Below, one piece after another: positions 43,369-52,981 of a stretch of 64,000 nt of DNA. The DNA lies in contig JADKFX010000001.1 of NCBI GenBank assembly GCA_016717265.1, positions 2,058,501 to 2,122,500 of the forward strand, read 5' to 3'. Each line of letters begins with the position of its first letter. The first letter of the stretch is position 1. Both the position numbers and the translations under genes were made by a program. The DNA is from Saprospiraceae bacterium. GTDB lineage: Bacteria; Bacteroidota; Bacteroidia; Chitinophagales; Saprospiraceae. The notes beneath the pieces are model-generated. The model was not told where the DNA came from, searched no databases, and saw nothing but the letters and a program-made list of their open reading frames with translations.

Positions 43369-43848
43369 TTACAATTCAGATTCAACAGGCTTTCGTTTTT
43401 TGAAATATTTTGGATTAACGATTAACATTCCAAAAGATTCTCCGTCTTCCTTTTCTTGTTTTGCATGATGTGCTCCATGGGCTTTTAAAACTGCTTTAGA
43501 ATATGGATTATCTAAGTGAATAAACCAATTAAAACGGCGATGGATATAAACATCATGAACCAAAAAATAACATAATCCATAGATCGAAATTCCAATTCCA
43601 ATATAAAGTAAAAAACGATAATCGGCAGTTAATGATCCAATCATATAGCAAAGTGCAGAAGGAATGGCAAAGACAAGAAAAAATCGGTCATTTTTTTCCC
43701 AAAATCCTTTTTTTAATTGATGCGGTTTGTGGTGGTCTTCATGCCATGACCAAAGAATTCCATGCATTATAAATTTATGTGTAAACCATGCCATAAATTC
43801 CATAAAAAAGAAGGCTCCAATGACTAGTGCAATATTTTGATACCACAT
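43369..43848 (-). CDS. crtZ: Beta-carotene hydroxylase (CrtZ-like, fatty acid hydroxylase superfamily)
   Basis: 159 residues with about four membrane helices and the expected histidine clusters: HKFIMH, HEDHH, HDVYIHRR and HGAHH, which bind the di-iron centre. Length and motif spacing match CrtZ, which hydroxylates beta-carotene to zeaxanthin. No other carotenoid gene is beside it, though a prenyl diphosphate synthase is elsewhere in the window. The last residues are charged. A 54-base gap separates its start from the end of the sensor kinase gene upstream on the same strand. Confidence 0.9.
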   Translation of the reverse strand: MWYQNIALVIGAFFFMEFMAWFTHKFIMHGILWSWHEDHHKPHQLKKGFWEKNDRFFLVFAIPSALCYMIGSLTADYRFLLYIGIGISIYGLCYFLVHDVYIHRRFNWFIHLDNPYSKAVLKAHGAHHAKQEKEDGESFGMLIVNPKYFKKRKPVESEL

Positions 43849-43902
43849 TCTATTTTGATAACTAAATTATATTTTAAACGCACATAAAACATAATAGTTC
43901 AA

Positions 43903-46900
43903 TTAATTTTCCAATTCAACATCGCCATCTGGTTCCACAAAACTAATCTGTTTCATCAAAGGTAACTCAAGATAAAATTTGGTACCAGTTCCAGGAATTG
44001 TTTTAAAATAAATTCTGCCATTTGCAGATTCAATTATTTGTTGACACATTGCCAGGCCCAATCCGGTTCCAGAACTTTTCGAGGTAAAATTAGGTAAGAA
44101 AACTTTAGATTGCATTTCTTCCGGAATTCCGGTTCCATTATCGTTAACACAAATTATCGCATTTCGAGTATTTGCATCTAGGCTGATGTCAATTCGGCCT
44201 CGCTTTGTTTCAGGAATTGCCTGAATGGCATTATTGATGAGATTATTTAAGACACGAATGATTTGGTTTTTATCTGCAAAAACATACAACTCATCAATAG
44301 GTACCGTCAATAATATATCAATGTCTTCCCGTTTCCTAAATAAATCATGAACGGAAGAAACGATTTCATTTAGAATGAGTTTTTCATTTTCTGCAGTAGG
44401 CATTTTTGCAAAATTGCTAAACTCCGTTGCAATTTTAGTAAGATTATCGATTTGCTCCAGTAAGGTTGCACTTACTTTGGATGCCATTTCATTGATATTT
44501 TCAGCACCCGATCGAATGGATTGCTGAAGATATTGGATACTCAATTTCATGGGGGTTAACGGATTTTTAATTTCATGGGCAACTTGCTTTGCCATTTCTC
44601 GCCAAGCCATGTCGCGTTCTGTCTTTGCCAAGAGTTGTGCACTTTCATCCAATTGACCTACCATTTGATTATAATTCTGAATTAATTCACCAATTTCATC
44701 TTGTCCTCCCCATTCTAATTTTTCATTGGATTTTCCTAAACGGATTTGTCTTATTTTATTTCCAAGATTTACAAGTGGTGATGTAATGGAATTTGCAAGC
44801 ACCGTTGCTAAACTTGCAGCTATCAAAAATAGAAATACATAAATATTTAATAAGGTATTTATCAAATTTGCTAACCGATCCGTAGCTTTATATTGTTGCG
44901 ATGCAATGGCTTCCATTTGCAAAACTCCAATTCGCTTATTATTATAAAAAATATTTCGATATGCATCCAAATCAGCAGAACTATTTTCTCGAATTACAAT
45001 ATCTTCTGCAAAGGAAGGATAACTAAAATAAAAATTAGGATCCAATAATTTAATAATTTTATGTTGGGCATTCTGGAAGGCATCATTTTTTTCCTCTTTA
45101 CCTTCCGCATTAAAAAAGTTTACATTAAAATCGACCATCTGACTTGATTGCCGAATTTGATTTGCCAATATAAGTTTCGCATCCTCAGCAGAAATTGCAT
45201 TTTTAATGGAAGCTTCTAGAAATGTACAAAGATTTTTTGTTTTACTTTCTAGATTTTCTCTGAAAATTTGATTTTCAGAACGCTTGGTAAAAAAGACTGT
45301 TGTGATTGCAATAATCAGAAAACTTATAACTACGCCGAGGATAATATAAAATTGAATTTTATTTTTTAAAGATGGCTTATCTTGAAAATTAATTTGCAAG
45401 CCTTCAGGTAAAAAATTTAATCGTTGATGCGCTAAACTTAATATATATGAAATAATAATTAATATAGTAAATAAATAGGAAAACAAAGAAATCCCTTTAA
45501 GGGTTGATTCTAATGGGTTACTAATAATTAATAATTGATTTGGCTTCGGCCGCGCATATAATATGTCTTGACCATTTCTGATTACATTTTTAAAGGTATC
45601 GCGTTTAATGTAGTGGAGACTTTGTTGATAATTTGGTTTGTAGACATTCGTAGAAAATTTTAAAAGCCGGTCTTCAAAAAAATAAAAATCATAATTGTTT
45701 GTGCTGCAATTTTGAATGAGATCAGACACGCATTCTGGCTTTAAATTTTTATCACACTCAATATATTTCTCTAGTATTTTGGATTTTACATATCGTTTTT
45801 TTTGATTCTGATAATGGAATATCAAACTGGAGTTTAAAATACTGATTACAATGATCCATGAAATTAGCCAAAGTATATTTTTAGGATATTCTTCGGAAAA
45901 GAAATCTTGCATCCAAATAATAATGGAAGCACTCAGGAAGAATGTAAGCATACTGAGCTCAATATTCGACTTATAGATTATTGGTGTAATTATAATGGAT
46001 GCCAAAAGAAAGAAAAACAAACGTTGTCTAAAATTTATTTCAAATGTGTGCGTGCTTACTGTAAGTTTATTCGTTATTAAAAATATGGCTACCAGTATGA
46101 TTAACAAATCAAACAACAGGATATAGTGTTGAAGAGAAAAGGAAAACACATTGTTAAGATCAAAATAATATTCAGAATGAATGAATACAGCATTAAAAAT
46201 AAAACAATAAATAACTAAAGAAAAGATAGAAGCGAGATAGTTAAAAAGTATAATTAAATAACTAAATCGTTTATTAATCCAACCGGAATTCAAATGTGCA
46301 TACTTATAAAAGAAGTAAGTAATATGGAAAAAAATTCCAGAAAAAATACTGAATTCAAATAAAGTATAATTATAAAATCGGGTTTGAATAAGCTTGTCTG
46401 TCAAAATACTATGATAGAATTCATTTTGATGGACAATCCATTGACACATACTGGTTGTGATTAATACACCTGAAATCAAAATGAGATTCGCCCAAGGATA
46501 ATTATCTTGAGTATAAAAACGCTTTGCAATTTGATGAAACGGTAAATAGAATAACAGCAATACAAATACATAAAATAGGATTAAAAAATTGCCATAAAAG
46601 GGAGCTAGATAGGAAGCATCCATGCTTAAATAGGCTAGTGGAATTTTATCATTCGATTGATATTTTATGGAAAGCGATGGTTGATTATTTTTTTTCTTAT
46701 TGATATCAAAACCAGTTTCCGCATTTAGCGTGGATTCAAATCGATAATATCGTAAAACCTGATAAGGAGTCGAATCCTGTGCTATTTCTTTTTTAATCAG
46801 AAAATAATAGTCTCCTAAATATTGAAATATAGATCTGTTAGGTTCATTTTCCAAAGTACACCAATCGTCTTTAAAAAAAGCATTGGCGCCACCCCAATAG

Positions 46901-47205
46901 GTAATTTGGGTATTTGTACAAAGGACTTGTGAAAACTTGGAATGGATAAGATAGTTTAAGATCTGATTGGATTCATTATGGGTTCCATTTTTGGAATTTT
47001 TTAAAATCGTTTTTAGTTCTTTATCTTCTTCAATATCGAGTTTTGAAAAATGGTGTATTTCTTTTTCCAGTTCGTTTCGCAAATAGTGATTATAATCATG
47101 TTGAAAGCCAGGGTACGCCCATTCATAGACTTTGCCCAGAGAGAGCAAGAGGAGCGCAGCAATCCAAACTAAGTACCAATTTTTATTTGAGCTAATTGTC
47201 AACAT
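43903..47205 (-). CDS. Large NtrY-like membrane sensor histidine kinase
   Basis: 1100 residues from the ATG at 47205; a TTG three codons upstream is less likely. The N-terminal half holds one helix, an extracytoplasmic region, then some nine to ten hydrophobic segments (about 210-475), a second sensor region and further helices near 575-600 and 800. A HAMP domain (SPLVNLGNKIRQI) leads to the dimerisation helix with phospho-acceptor H877 in VAHEIKNPLTPMKLS, and the ATPase domain has NLINNAIQAI, NDNGTGIP and GTGLGLAM. The HEIKNPLTP motif is typical of NtrY. No response regulator is adjacent. The signal is unknown. It is far longer than typical NtrY (about 750). Confidence 0.88.
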   Translation of the reverse strand: MLTISSNKNWYLVWIAALLLLSLGKVYEWAYPGFQHDYNHYLRNELEKEIHHFSKLDIEEDKELKTILKNSKNGTHNESNQILNYLIHSKFSQVLCTNTQITYWGGANAFFKDDWCTLENEPNRSIFQYLGDYYFLIKKEIAQDSTPYQVLRYYRFESTLNAETGFDINKKKNNQPSLSIKYQSNDKIPLAYLSMDASYLAPFYGNFLILFYVFVLLLFYLPFHQIAKRFYTQDNYPWANLILISGVLITTSMCQWIVHQNEFYHSILTDKLIQTRFYNYTLFEFSIFSGIFFHITYFFYKYAHLNSGWINKRFSYLIILFNYLASIFSLVIYCFIFNAVFIHSEYYFDLNNVFSFSLQHYILLFDLLIILVAIFLITNKLTVSTHTFEINFRQRLFFFLLASIIITPIIYKSNIELSMLTFFLSASIIIWMQDFFSEEYPKNILWLISWIIVISILNSSLIFHYQNQKKRYVKSKILEKYIECDKNLKPECVSDLIQNCSTNNYDFYFFEDRLLKFSTNVYKPNYQQSLHYIKRDTFKNVIRNGQDILYARPKPNQLLIISNPLESTLKGISLFSYLFTILIIISYILSLAHQRLNFLPEGLQINFQDKPSLKNKIQFYIILGVVISFLIIAITTVFFTKRSENQIFRENLESKTKNLCTFLEASIKNAISAEDAKLILANQIRQSSQMVDFNVNFFNAEGKEEKNDAFQNAQHKIIKLLDPNFYFSYPSFAEDIVIRENSSADLDAYRNIFYNNKRIGVLQMEAIASQQYKATDRLANLINTLLNIYVFLFLIAASLATVLANSITSPLVNLGNKIRQIRLGKSNEKLEWGGQDEIGELIQNYNQMVGQLDESAQLLAKTERDMAWREMAKQVAHEIKNPLTPMKLSIQYLQQSIRSGAENINEMASKVSATLLEQIDNLTKIATEFSNFAKMPTAENEKLILNEIVSSVHDLFRKREDIDILLTVPIDELYVFADKNQIIRVLNNLINNAIQAIPETKRGRIDISLDANTRNAIICVNDNGTGIPEEMQSKVFLPNFTSKSSGTGLGLAMCQQIIESANGRIYFKTIPGTGTKFYLELPLMKQISFVEPDGDVELEN

Positions 47206-47287
47206 GAATTTCAAGGTAAAAATAGCTTAATTATACATTATATTTTATCTTAATGTATCTGGCGAAGCCCAACGCTTTAAATTAGCG

Positions 47288-47295
47288 TAGATTTG
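47288..47295 (+). promoter_or_regulatory. -7 element for rnpB
   Basis: TAGATTTG matches TAnnTTTG just before the predicted 5' end of the RNase P RNA. No -33 match is seen at 19-21 bases. Confidence 0.45.
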
Positions 47296-47296
47296 C

Positions 47297-47666
47297 AAGG
47301 CCATTTCTTATCGCTTCTGCTTAAGTGTAGGAGAGGAAAGTCCGGACAATGTCAAGCAATCGCACCACTTAATAGGTGGCTCAGGACTCGTTCCTGAAGA
47401 GATCGGGTCACAGAAAATAACCGCCTTGCCAAAAGCGAGGTAAGGGTGAAAATGTGTGGTAAGAGCACACGGAGCAAACAAGTAATTGTTTGTTGGGATA
47501 AACCTTGCGAATTGAAATGCCATGTATATTCACCGTTCGTAGGAACCCTAAGCTTGTGTGGTGCTTTCCGTTTTGCGGAGGCGGGTGAAGGGGTAGGCAG
47601 CGTAGATAAATGATAAGATGTTTTTAATTTTATTAAAAACAACAGAATCCGGCTTATAATGGCTTT
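47297..47666 (+). ncRNA. rnpB: RNase P RNA, bacterial class A
   Basis: About 370 bases. The 5' conserved block GAGGAAAGTCCGGACA begins at 47333, the internal AGGGTGAAA region with GGTAAGAGCACAC lies near 47442-47470, GATAAACC follows near 47495, and the 3' conserved block ACAGAATCCGGCTTAT lies at 47642-47657. The ends pair: AAGGCCAT (47297-47304) with ATGGCTTT (47659-47666) as helix P1. It is the catalytic RNA that trims tRNA 5' leaders. The exact 5' end is uncertain by a few bases, given a -7 element directly before it. Reading frames on the opposite strand here are spurious. Confidence 0.93.
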
Positions 47667-47668
47667 TT

Positions 47669-47710
47669 AAAAACAAATAGCCGTTCTTTTGGGAACGGCT
47701 ATTTGTTTTT
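47669..47710. terminator. Bidirectional terminator between rnpB and porV
   Basis: A perfect 18-bp inverted repeat (47669-47686 and 47693-47710) with a 6-base loop. The core is AATAGCCGTTC, and the flanks are A-run/T-run on both strands, so it can stop rnpB transcription from the left and porV transcription from the right. Confidence 0.88.
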
Positions 47711-47726
47711 AAAACTATGCTATTAC

Positions 47727-48935
47727 TTATTCTTGCGATTTTGGGGCCGCGCTACCATCAAAATCATAACTGATTGAAAAACGGATGGTATTTGCTAACG
47801 GACTTCTATTATTGGTAGTTGGGACTAAATACGATAGATTAAGTCCAAATACATTATATTGTAAACCACATCCTAATGTTAAATATTTACGATTCCCTTT
47901 TAAAGCATGTTCGTGGAAATATCCTGCACGAATTGCAAATTTTTTATCGTACCAATATTCTAAACCAATGGAATACATTAATTCCTGTAGTTCTTCAGTA
48001 AAACCACCAGGTGCATCGTTAAAAGATCCAAAAACACCTTCAAACAATCCTTTTTCACGATAATCGGCAATTTTATTTGTGTCAACATCAAAATCAGGAT
48101 CTCCAACTTTCTTTGGAGTTGGGATCAACAGTTTATTAATTTCTCCGGTAACAGTTAGTGAATTAAAATCATCAAAATTCATCTCATAGGCAGCTCCTAA
48201 AGCCATATTTGAAGGTATAAAATCTTTTACCAAGCCTTTAATATAGGTTACTTTAGAACCTAGATTTGTCAATGCCAAACCTACATTTAAGTAATTTCTA
48301 CGACCACTAGCTCCTAATTTATTTCTATATAAAAAGCCAATATCAGCAGCAAATGTTTTGGCAGAAGTAATTTCATTAGCGCCTACGGTCTTTCCTGTTG
48401 CTAAATTAGAATACGCAAATTTGGCACTTAAACTTGCAGAAAGAAAATCTGATAATTTTCTACTATAAGCTCCGGCAATTTCAAATTCATTTGGTTGACC
48501 TGTTCCGATATCATTTCCATTTTCATCTCTAAAATCAATTCTACCTAATGAAAAATAACGAATCGCAAATCCAGTTGTTTGAAGTTTGTCGATTTTATAA
48601 TATCCAGAAACATAAAGTAAATAGATATCATCTATGCCAAGATTTCTAAGCCATGGAGAATACGTTGCTGAAATGCCAAGATTATTTTCAGAAAATGCTA
48701 AACGGGCAGCATTATGATGCATAGCATTCGGATCAGCACTCAAGGCAACTCCGGCATCCCCTAATCCTCCGGAACGAGTATCTGGATTAATTCGGAGAAA
48801 TGGCATTGCAGTCAATAGTGTGTTTTGCAAACATTCACCATTTCCATCAACAATACAGCCTTTGCCTGGATCCCAGACTTGTGCATTTAGAGCAACTGAA
48901 AAACTAATAAAAAGGAATAAAATTAAACTGCGCAT
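47727..48935 (-). CDS. porV: Type IX secretion outer-membrane protein PorV (LptO)
   Basis: 402 residues from the ATG at 48935, which gives a clean signal peptide (LILFLFISFSVALNAQ); an earlier in-frame start at 48974 lacks support. The mature start includes AMPFLRINPDTRSGGLGDAGVAL, diagnostic of PorV, and LSADPNAMHHNAARLAF follows. It is a 14-strand FadL-like barrel that takes cargo from the T9SS translocon and delivers it to PorU. It ends 59 bases from the rnpB terminator. A minus-strand TAATTTTG lies 28 bases before the start, so it can be transcribed apart from porU. Confidence 0.95.
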   Translation of the reverse strand: MRSLILFLFISFSVALNAQVWDPGKGCIVDGNGECLQNTLLTAMPFLRINPDTRSGGLGDAGVALSADPNAMHHNAARLAFSENNLGISATYSPWLRNLGIDDIYLLYVSGYYKIDKLQTTGFAIRYFSLGRIDFRDENGNDIGTGQPNEFEIAGAYSRKLSDFLSASLSAKFAYSNLATGKTVGANEITSAKTFAADIGFLYRNKLGASGRRNYLNVGLALTNLGSKVTYIKGLVKDFIPSNMALGAAYEMNFDDFNSLTVTGEINKLLIPTPKKVGDPDFDVDTNKIADYREKGLFEGVFGSFNDAPGGFTEELQELMYSIGLEYWYDKKFAIRAGYFHEHALKGNRKYLTLGCGLQYNVFGLNLSYLVPTTNNRSPLANTIRFSISYDFDGSAAPKSQE

Positions 48936-48962
48936 AACATGGGAATAAGGACTATTAAACTG

Positions 48963-48970
48963 CAAAATTA
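48963..48970 (-). promoter_or_regulatory. -7 element for porV
   Basis: On the minus strand this is TAATTTTG (TAnnTTTG), 28 bases upstream of the preferred ATG. The spacing supports that start over the earlier one. Confidence 0.45.
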
Positions 48971-49067
48971 GCATACATTTAGATATAATTCTTTATAATA
49001 ATATGATTTGAATATCAATAAGTACATTTAGAATAATCTGTATATATCGTAAAAATGTGCAGTTTTA

Positions 49068-52000
49068 TTATTTTAAAAGCACTAATTTTTGAAAATCAGA
49101 TCGTTTATGGATCACTTCATTACCCGTTTTAGCATTCATACTTAACCGATATAGATAAACGCCATTTGCAAGATCATTTCCAAAATCATCCTTACCATCC
49201 CATTGAATTCCATCAATTCGATATCCACTTGCCTGGATCGTTTTTGATATTGTTTTTACCAGTTTTCCGGAAACCGATTGAATTTGGATTACAATATCCA
49301 TTTCAGTAGCTCCAATATTTGTTTCAAACTGAAATTCAGTATTGCTTGAAAATGGGTTTGGATAATTATAAATGCGCTCTAAACTGGTTTGTGATGGATC
49401 TACCACAAAAAATTCAAGACTTCCTTGACCTGAATTATTAGAAATATCCCAGGCTATTATTGTGATGGTATGTTTTCCCGGACTTAAATTCTTTAATGGA
49501 TAATAGAGTTCACCTTCTTTAGGATTATTTAATTTCGATTTATATACTTGGTTTAAAATAATCGGTGCTTGTGAATTTAAATCAATAATGGCTGTTAAAT
49601 CATGACCGATACTATTTCCACTGATGTTGATTCCAAAATCATCACTAATTTGAGAATATATTTTCGGATTTGGATCTGAAATACCACCATTTGTAAAATT
49701 TGCATCATTTAAAAATACTTTTACGATTGGTGGATTATCATCGCGGATACTGTCTTTAGAAACACCCCCAATTATAAAAGCGTCTTCATATCCAGCCGCA
49801 TCTCTGGTTTTTTCATCCGTAGCATACAAACTCATTTTTCCTTTTCCAAATTCATAGTTTATATCTTTAGGAACCGTAAATGTAAAATTCCAATCTCCTT
49901 GATTTACAGCTACCAATCCTTTATATAATATATTTCGTTGCAAATTATAGTTGGCAACATAGGAAGTTGGATCATTTGCTTTGGTTCGAAGATTTATTTC
50001 TTTATCGTAAATTGTTACAAATAATTTACCTGTAAAATCCGATTGTTTAAGACCTGCTTGATTTGTAACAATGCCTTTTACATTGACTGTTTCTAATGCA
50101 CGAAACGTATCAAGAACTTGCGATATAGGCTTTTCATTTATAGAAATCACAGCATTTTTATATAAAGGCAGAGCCAAACTTTGAGCAGGATCTCCAAACA
50201 ATAAAAATTTCCTTGAATTTGTGCGGATGAAAGAACCAGAATGTTCATTTTTAGCACGTCTCATGATTTCACCTAAGGGCAGTGGTTTCCCATTTTCGAA
50301 ATTGAATAAATATTTATAAACTGAACTGGTTAAATCAAAATTATCATCGCTGTAAACAGCCCGAACGGTTGAAAACAATGCAAGAAATCCCCCCTGGGCA
50401 TTATGTAGACCTTCTTCTCCTGCATTTGTTTTTGTAGGATCATCAAATCCGTTGAATGTACAAGAAGCTACGATTACTAAGGGAAGTTTATAATAATTTT
50501 CAAGAACTTTTATATCTGTGTTTTGTAAAATACGTTCTTGTGCCAGTCCGCTGTATCCTCCATGGCCCATATAATTGATGACCAAAGCTCCTTGATAAAA
50601 GGCATTCGAAAAAGCTTTATTGACGGCAGGGTAGCGTTCTCCTCCGGGAGTTGTTATTTGTTCATAAGCATCCAGATGAATTTTTTCCTGATTTAAAACC
50701 GGAAAATTTGTCCCAACAGATTTTGCAATTGTTTCCGCTTGTGTAAAATGAGTATTTGAATCTTCATCATCACTGGAGAATAAAACATTCAGTTTCCATT
50801 CCTCCATTGTTAAAGGATCACTATCATAGCGTATAATTTTATCAACCAGATTTTTTGCTTCCGCTGGATTGCGAGCACCTAATCGACCTATATTGATATC
50901 AAGTTTTCCGGTAAGATTGAGTCCTTCTCCTGGATCTAAGAGTCCAAAATAATCATCCGTTGGAAATGCCGTTATAGGATCCAAACTTTCATCTGTTTCA
51001 TAGGTTATCACAAAATTTTGATCCTCATCTTTTTTATTGATGTGCCTGAAATCATAAGATCCATCACCCAGAATAGCCAGATATTTAAAATTTGGATTTC
51101 TTAAATAAAGCATTCTCATAAAATTTCGGATTGCACTTGGATCCTGACTCCCGGATGAAAATTCATTATAAACCTGGCCTAATTCAACTGCTGCGATTTT
51201 TAAATTTGAAAATTTGCTCCGGTGTGCTTGAAGTCTTTCTGCTTCTGATTTATAATCCTTGTGATAAAGAATAATCATTTCTTCATCTTTTAAACTATGA
51301 AGATTTTGATTACCAACAATACCCACATAAGTAGGGGATTCAAAATTTAAATTTTCATCAAGTACTACAAATTGCTTGATGGAATTTAAGGTTGGCACGC
51401 TAAAATATAATTGATCATTTATTTTTTGTGAACTAATCCGGGATACATCCAACGGATTTGTTATATCCCAAATTAATTTATCTGAACTGACATTGGATAT
51501 GGTAAAGTTTGTCGTATTAAAATTAGTGCTTGTTGGATCCAGGATATATAATAATTTATTGTTCCAAATAAGTTTCCTCCACACGGAAATTTGCATGTAA
51601 TCAATCCAACCTTCTGAAACGGTTCCATTAATTTGTGGGTATTTAATTTTTGCTTTTACGAGGTCGCTTACCGCTTGAAATTCTGTGGTTTTTCGAGCAA
51701 TATTTGCAAAGCGATTGATACTGCTATAAAAAACATATGAAATGGGAACATCCACTTGTGTTTGTTCAACAATTGCTGAAACTTGTGTAGAAACGGGGGC
51801 TCTGCCTGCAAAAGAAAAAGAAAATTTCCCATTTTTTGAAAAATCGATATTGTTAAATATAAATTCAGAACCATAGTCCAATTCTCTGCTATTACTAATC
51901 TCTTCTCCATACCAATTTTTTCCAGAACCTTCACCTCCTGGATCGACATCTAGTAAATTGACTAAATCCTTTTCAAGGTGTTTAAAATCATAGGTCAATT

Positions 52001-52910
52001 TGCTTTGATAATCAGGGTTTGGAATACTTGCAACAGTGCTTATGCGCTTACCAGCAACATTGTCTGTTTTTATAAAATAATAAGCTACATCCGAATACGG
52101 ATTTTTTGAATATACATAGTCGGCAACAGATGGATCATAGGAGTAGCTATCTGGGCCGTTAGCATAAAACAAGATAAAATCTGTATCGTCAAATTTGCCA
52201 TCTTCTTCACCTTTTATAAAAATAGCCTGTTCTTTTAAGTCATCTTCAAAAATGCCATCCGTGGATTCCGGTAATACCATACCGCCATTGCCATATATTC
52301 TTATGTTTCTAGGATCTATGGTATTGAAATCAAGCTTCAGGTTTTTTTCTAAAAAGCTTTTATCAATTTTATAAACACCGCGTTGCGTAATCGAAAATTT
52401 ATGCCACACACCATTTGTTAATACAGACTGATTGGTATAATTTGGTAAAGGGGGTGGTGCTAACGTTGGGAAAAATTGAATTTGAATTTCAAAATCGTTT
52501 AATATGTCAATGCTACCACTATTTGAGATTTTACGGATAGGTATTAGTTCTATGCTAGCATAATAGTGATTTCGTTCATTCAATACTTCTGCTTGAAATT
52601 GAAATTCACTTTGTAGGCTTGCTAAAATCTCTGGACCAACAGAAATGCTTTGGCTACTTGATTTTTTTGGAATCAAGGTCGCTTTCAGTTCGCCAAATGA
52701 AGGTAACTCGAATTCTTTCTTAAATACAGGCAGGCCTTGAAATTTAGAACTTTTGGTTGAATGGAGAAAGTCCATGCCAAAAGTACTTTTTGTTTGCCCA
52801 TTGCGTTCTTTAGATTCCGTCCATTTTAGTTGTTCTTGGATCTGGAAAGATTGTTGCGCAGAAAGAAAAATGCTGGAAAGAGAGAAAAACAAAATAAATT
52901 TGAGCTTCAT
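49068..52910 (-). CDS. porU: Type IX secretion sortase PorU (peptidase C25 family)
   Basis: 1280 residues with a signal peptide ending LSAQQ. The C25 gingipain-like domain has YLAILGDGSYDFR, the catalytic histidine H783 in NYMGHGGYS, and the catalytic cysteine C817 in VASCTFNGFDD. The C-terminal 100 residues (YNYPNPFSSNTEF, then GIQWDGKDDFGNDLANGVYLYRL in FlgD-like style) form the sorting-type domain that holds PorU on the translocon. PorU removes the C-terminal domain of cargo and attaches it to A-LPS or another anchor. The porV gene follows after 132 bases. Its promoter faces the PorP/SprF gene. Confidence 0.95.
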   Translation of the reverse strand: MKLKFILFFSLSSIFLSAQQSFQIQEQLKWTESKERNGQTKSTFGMDFLHSTKSSKFQGLPVFKKEFELPSFGELKATLIPKKSSSQSISVGPEILASLQSEFQFQAEVLNERNHYYASIELIPIRKISNSGSIDILNDFEIQIQFFPTLAPPPLPNYTNQSVLTNGVWHKFSITQRGVYKIDKSFLEKNLKLDFNTIDPRNIRIYGNGGMVLPESTDGIFEDDLKEQAIFIKGEEDGKFDDTDFILFYANGPDSYSYDPSVADYVYSKNPYSDVAYYFIKTDNVAGKRISTVASIPNPDYQSKLTYDFKHLEKDLVNLLDVDPGGEGSGKNWYGEEISNSRELDYGSEFIFNNIDFSKNGKFSFSFAGRAPVSTQVSAIVEQTQVDVPISYVFYSSINRFANIARKTTEFQAVSDLVKAKIKYPQINGTVSEGWIDYMQISVWRKLIWNNKLLYILDPTSTNFNTTNFTISNVSSDKLIWDITNPLDVSRISSQKINDQLYFSVPTLNSIKQFVVLDENLNFESPTYVGIVGNQNLHSLKDEEMIILYHKDYKSEAERLQAHRSKFSNLKIAAVELGQVYNEFSSGSQDPSAIRNFMRMLYLRNPNFKYLAILGDGSYDFRHINKKDEDQNFVITYETDESLDPITAFPTDDYFGLLDPGEGLNLTGKLDINIGRLGARNPAEAKNLVDKIIRYDSDPLTMEEWKLNVLFSSDDEDSNTHFTQAETIAKSVGTNFPVLNQEKIHLDAYEQITTPGGERYPAVNKAFSNAFYQGALVINYMGHGGYSGLAQERILQNTDIKVLENYYKLPLVIVASCTFNGFDDPTKTNAGEEGLHNAQGGFLALFSTVRAVYSDDNFDLTSSVYKYLFNFENGKPLPLGEIMRRAKNEHSGSFIRTNSRKFLLFGDPAQSLALPLYKNAVISINEKPISQVLDTFRALETVNVKGIVTNQAGLKQSDFTGKLFVTIYDKEINLRTKANDPTSYVANYNLQRNILYKGLVAVNQGDWNFTFTVPKDINYEFGKGKMSLYATDEKTRDAAGYEDAFIIGGVSKDSIRDDNPPIVKVFLNDANFTNGGISDPNPKIYSQISDDFGINISGNSIGHDLTAIIDLNSQAPIILNQVYKSKLNNPKEGELYYPLKNLSPGKHTITIIAWDISNNSGQGSLEFFVVDPSQTSLERIYNYPNPFSSNTEFQFETNIGATEMDIVIQIQSVSGKLVKTISKTIQASGYRIDGIQWDGKDDFGNDLANGVYLYRLSMNAKTGNEVIHKRSDFQKLVLLK

Positions 52911-52939
52911 AGATGAGATGTAATTGGATTAGCTATTTT

Positions 52940-52970
52940 CAAATTTATTATAAAAACGGTTTACAGCAAC
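52940..52970 (-). promoter_or_regulatory. Promoter of porU
   Basis: On the minus strand, GTTG at 52970-52967, 19 bases, then TAAATTTG at 52947-52940, close to the consensus TTG-N19-TAnnTTTG. It lies 29 bases before the porU start in a 71-base divergent spacer. Confidence 0.65.
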
Positions 52971-52981
52971 TAATATTGCCA

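Noticed and set aside
47308..47642. Two open frames on the minus strand (71 and 96 codons)
   Set aside because: They lie wholly inside rnpB, whose conserved blocks and end pairing are clear, and the predicted proteins show no recognisable family.
52913..52981. Upstream in-frame start for the PorP/SprF gene
   Set aside because: It adds 23 residues before a complete signal peptide and runs over the porU promoter; 52982 is preferred.
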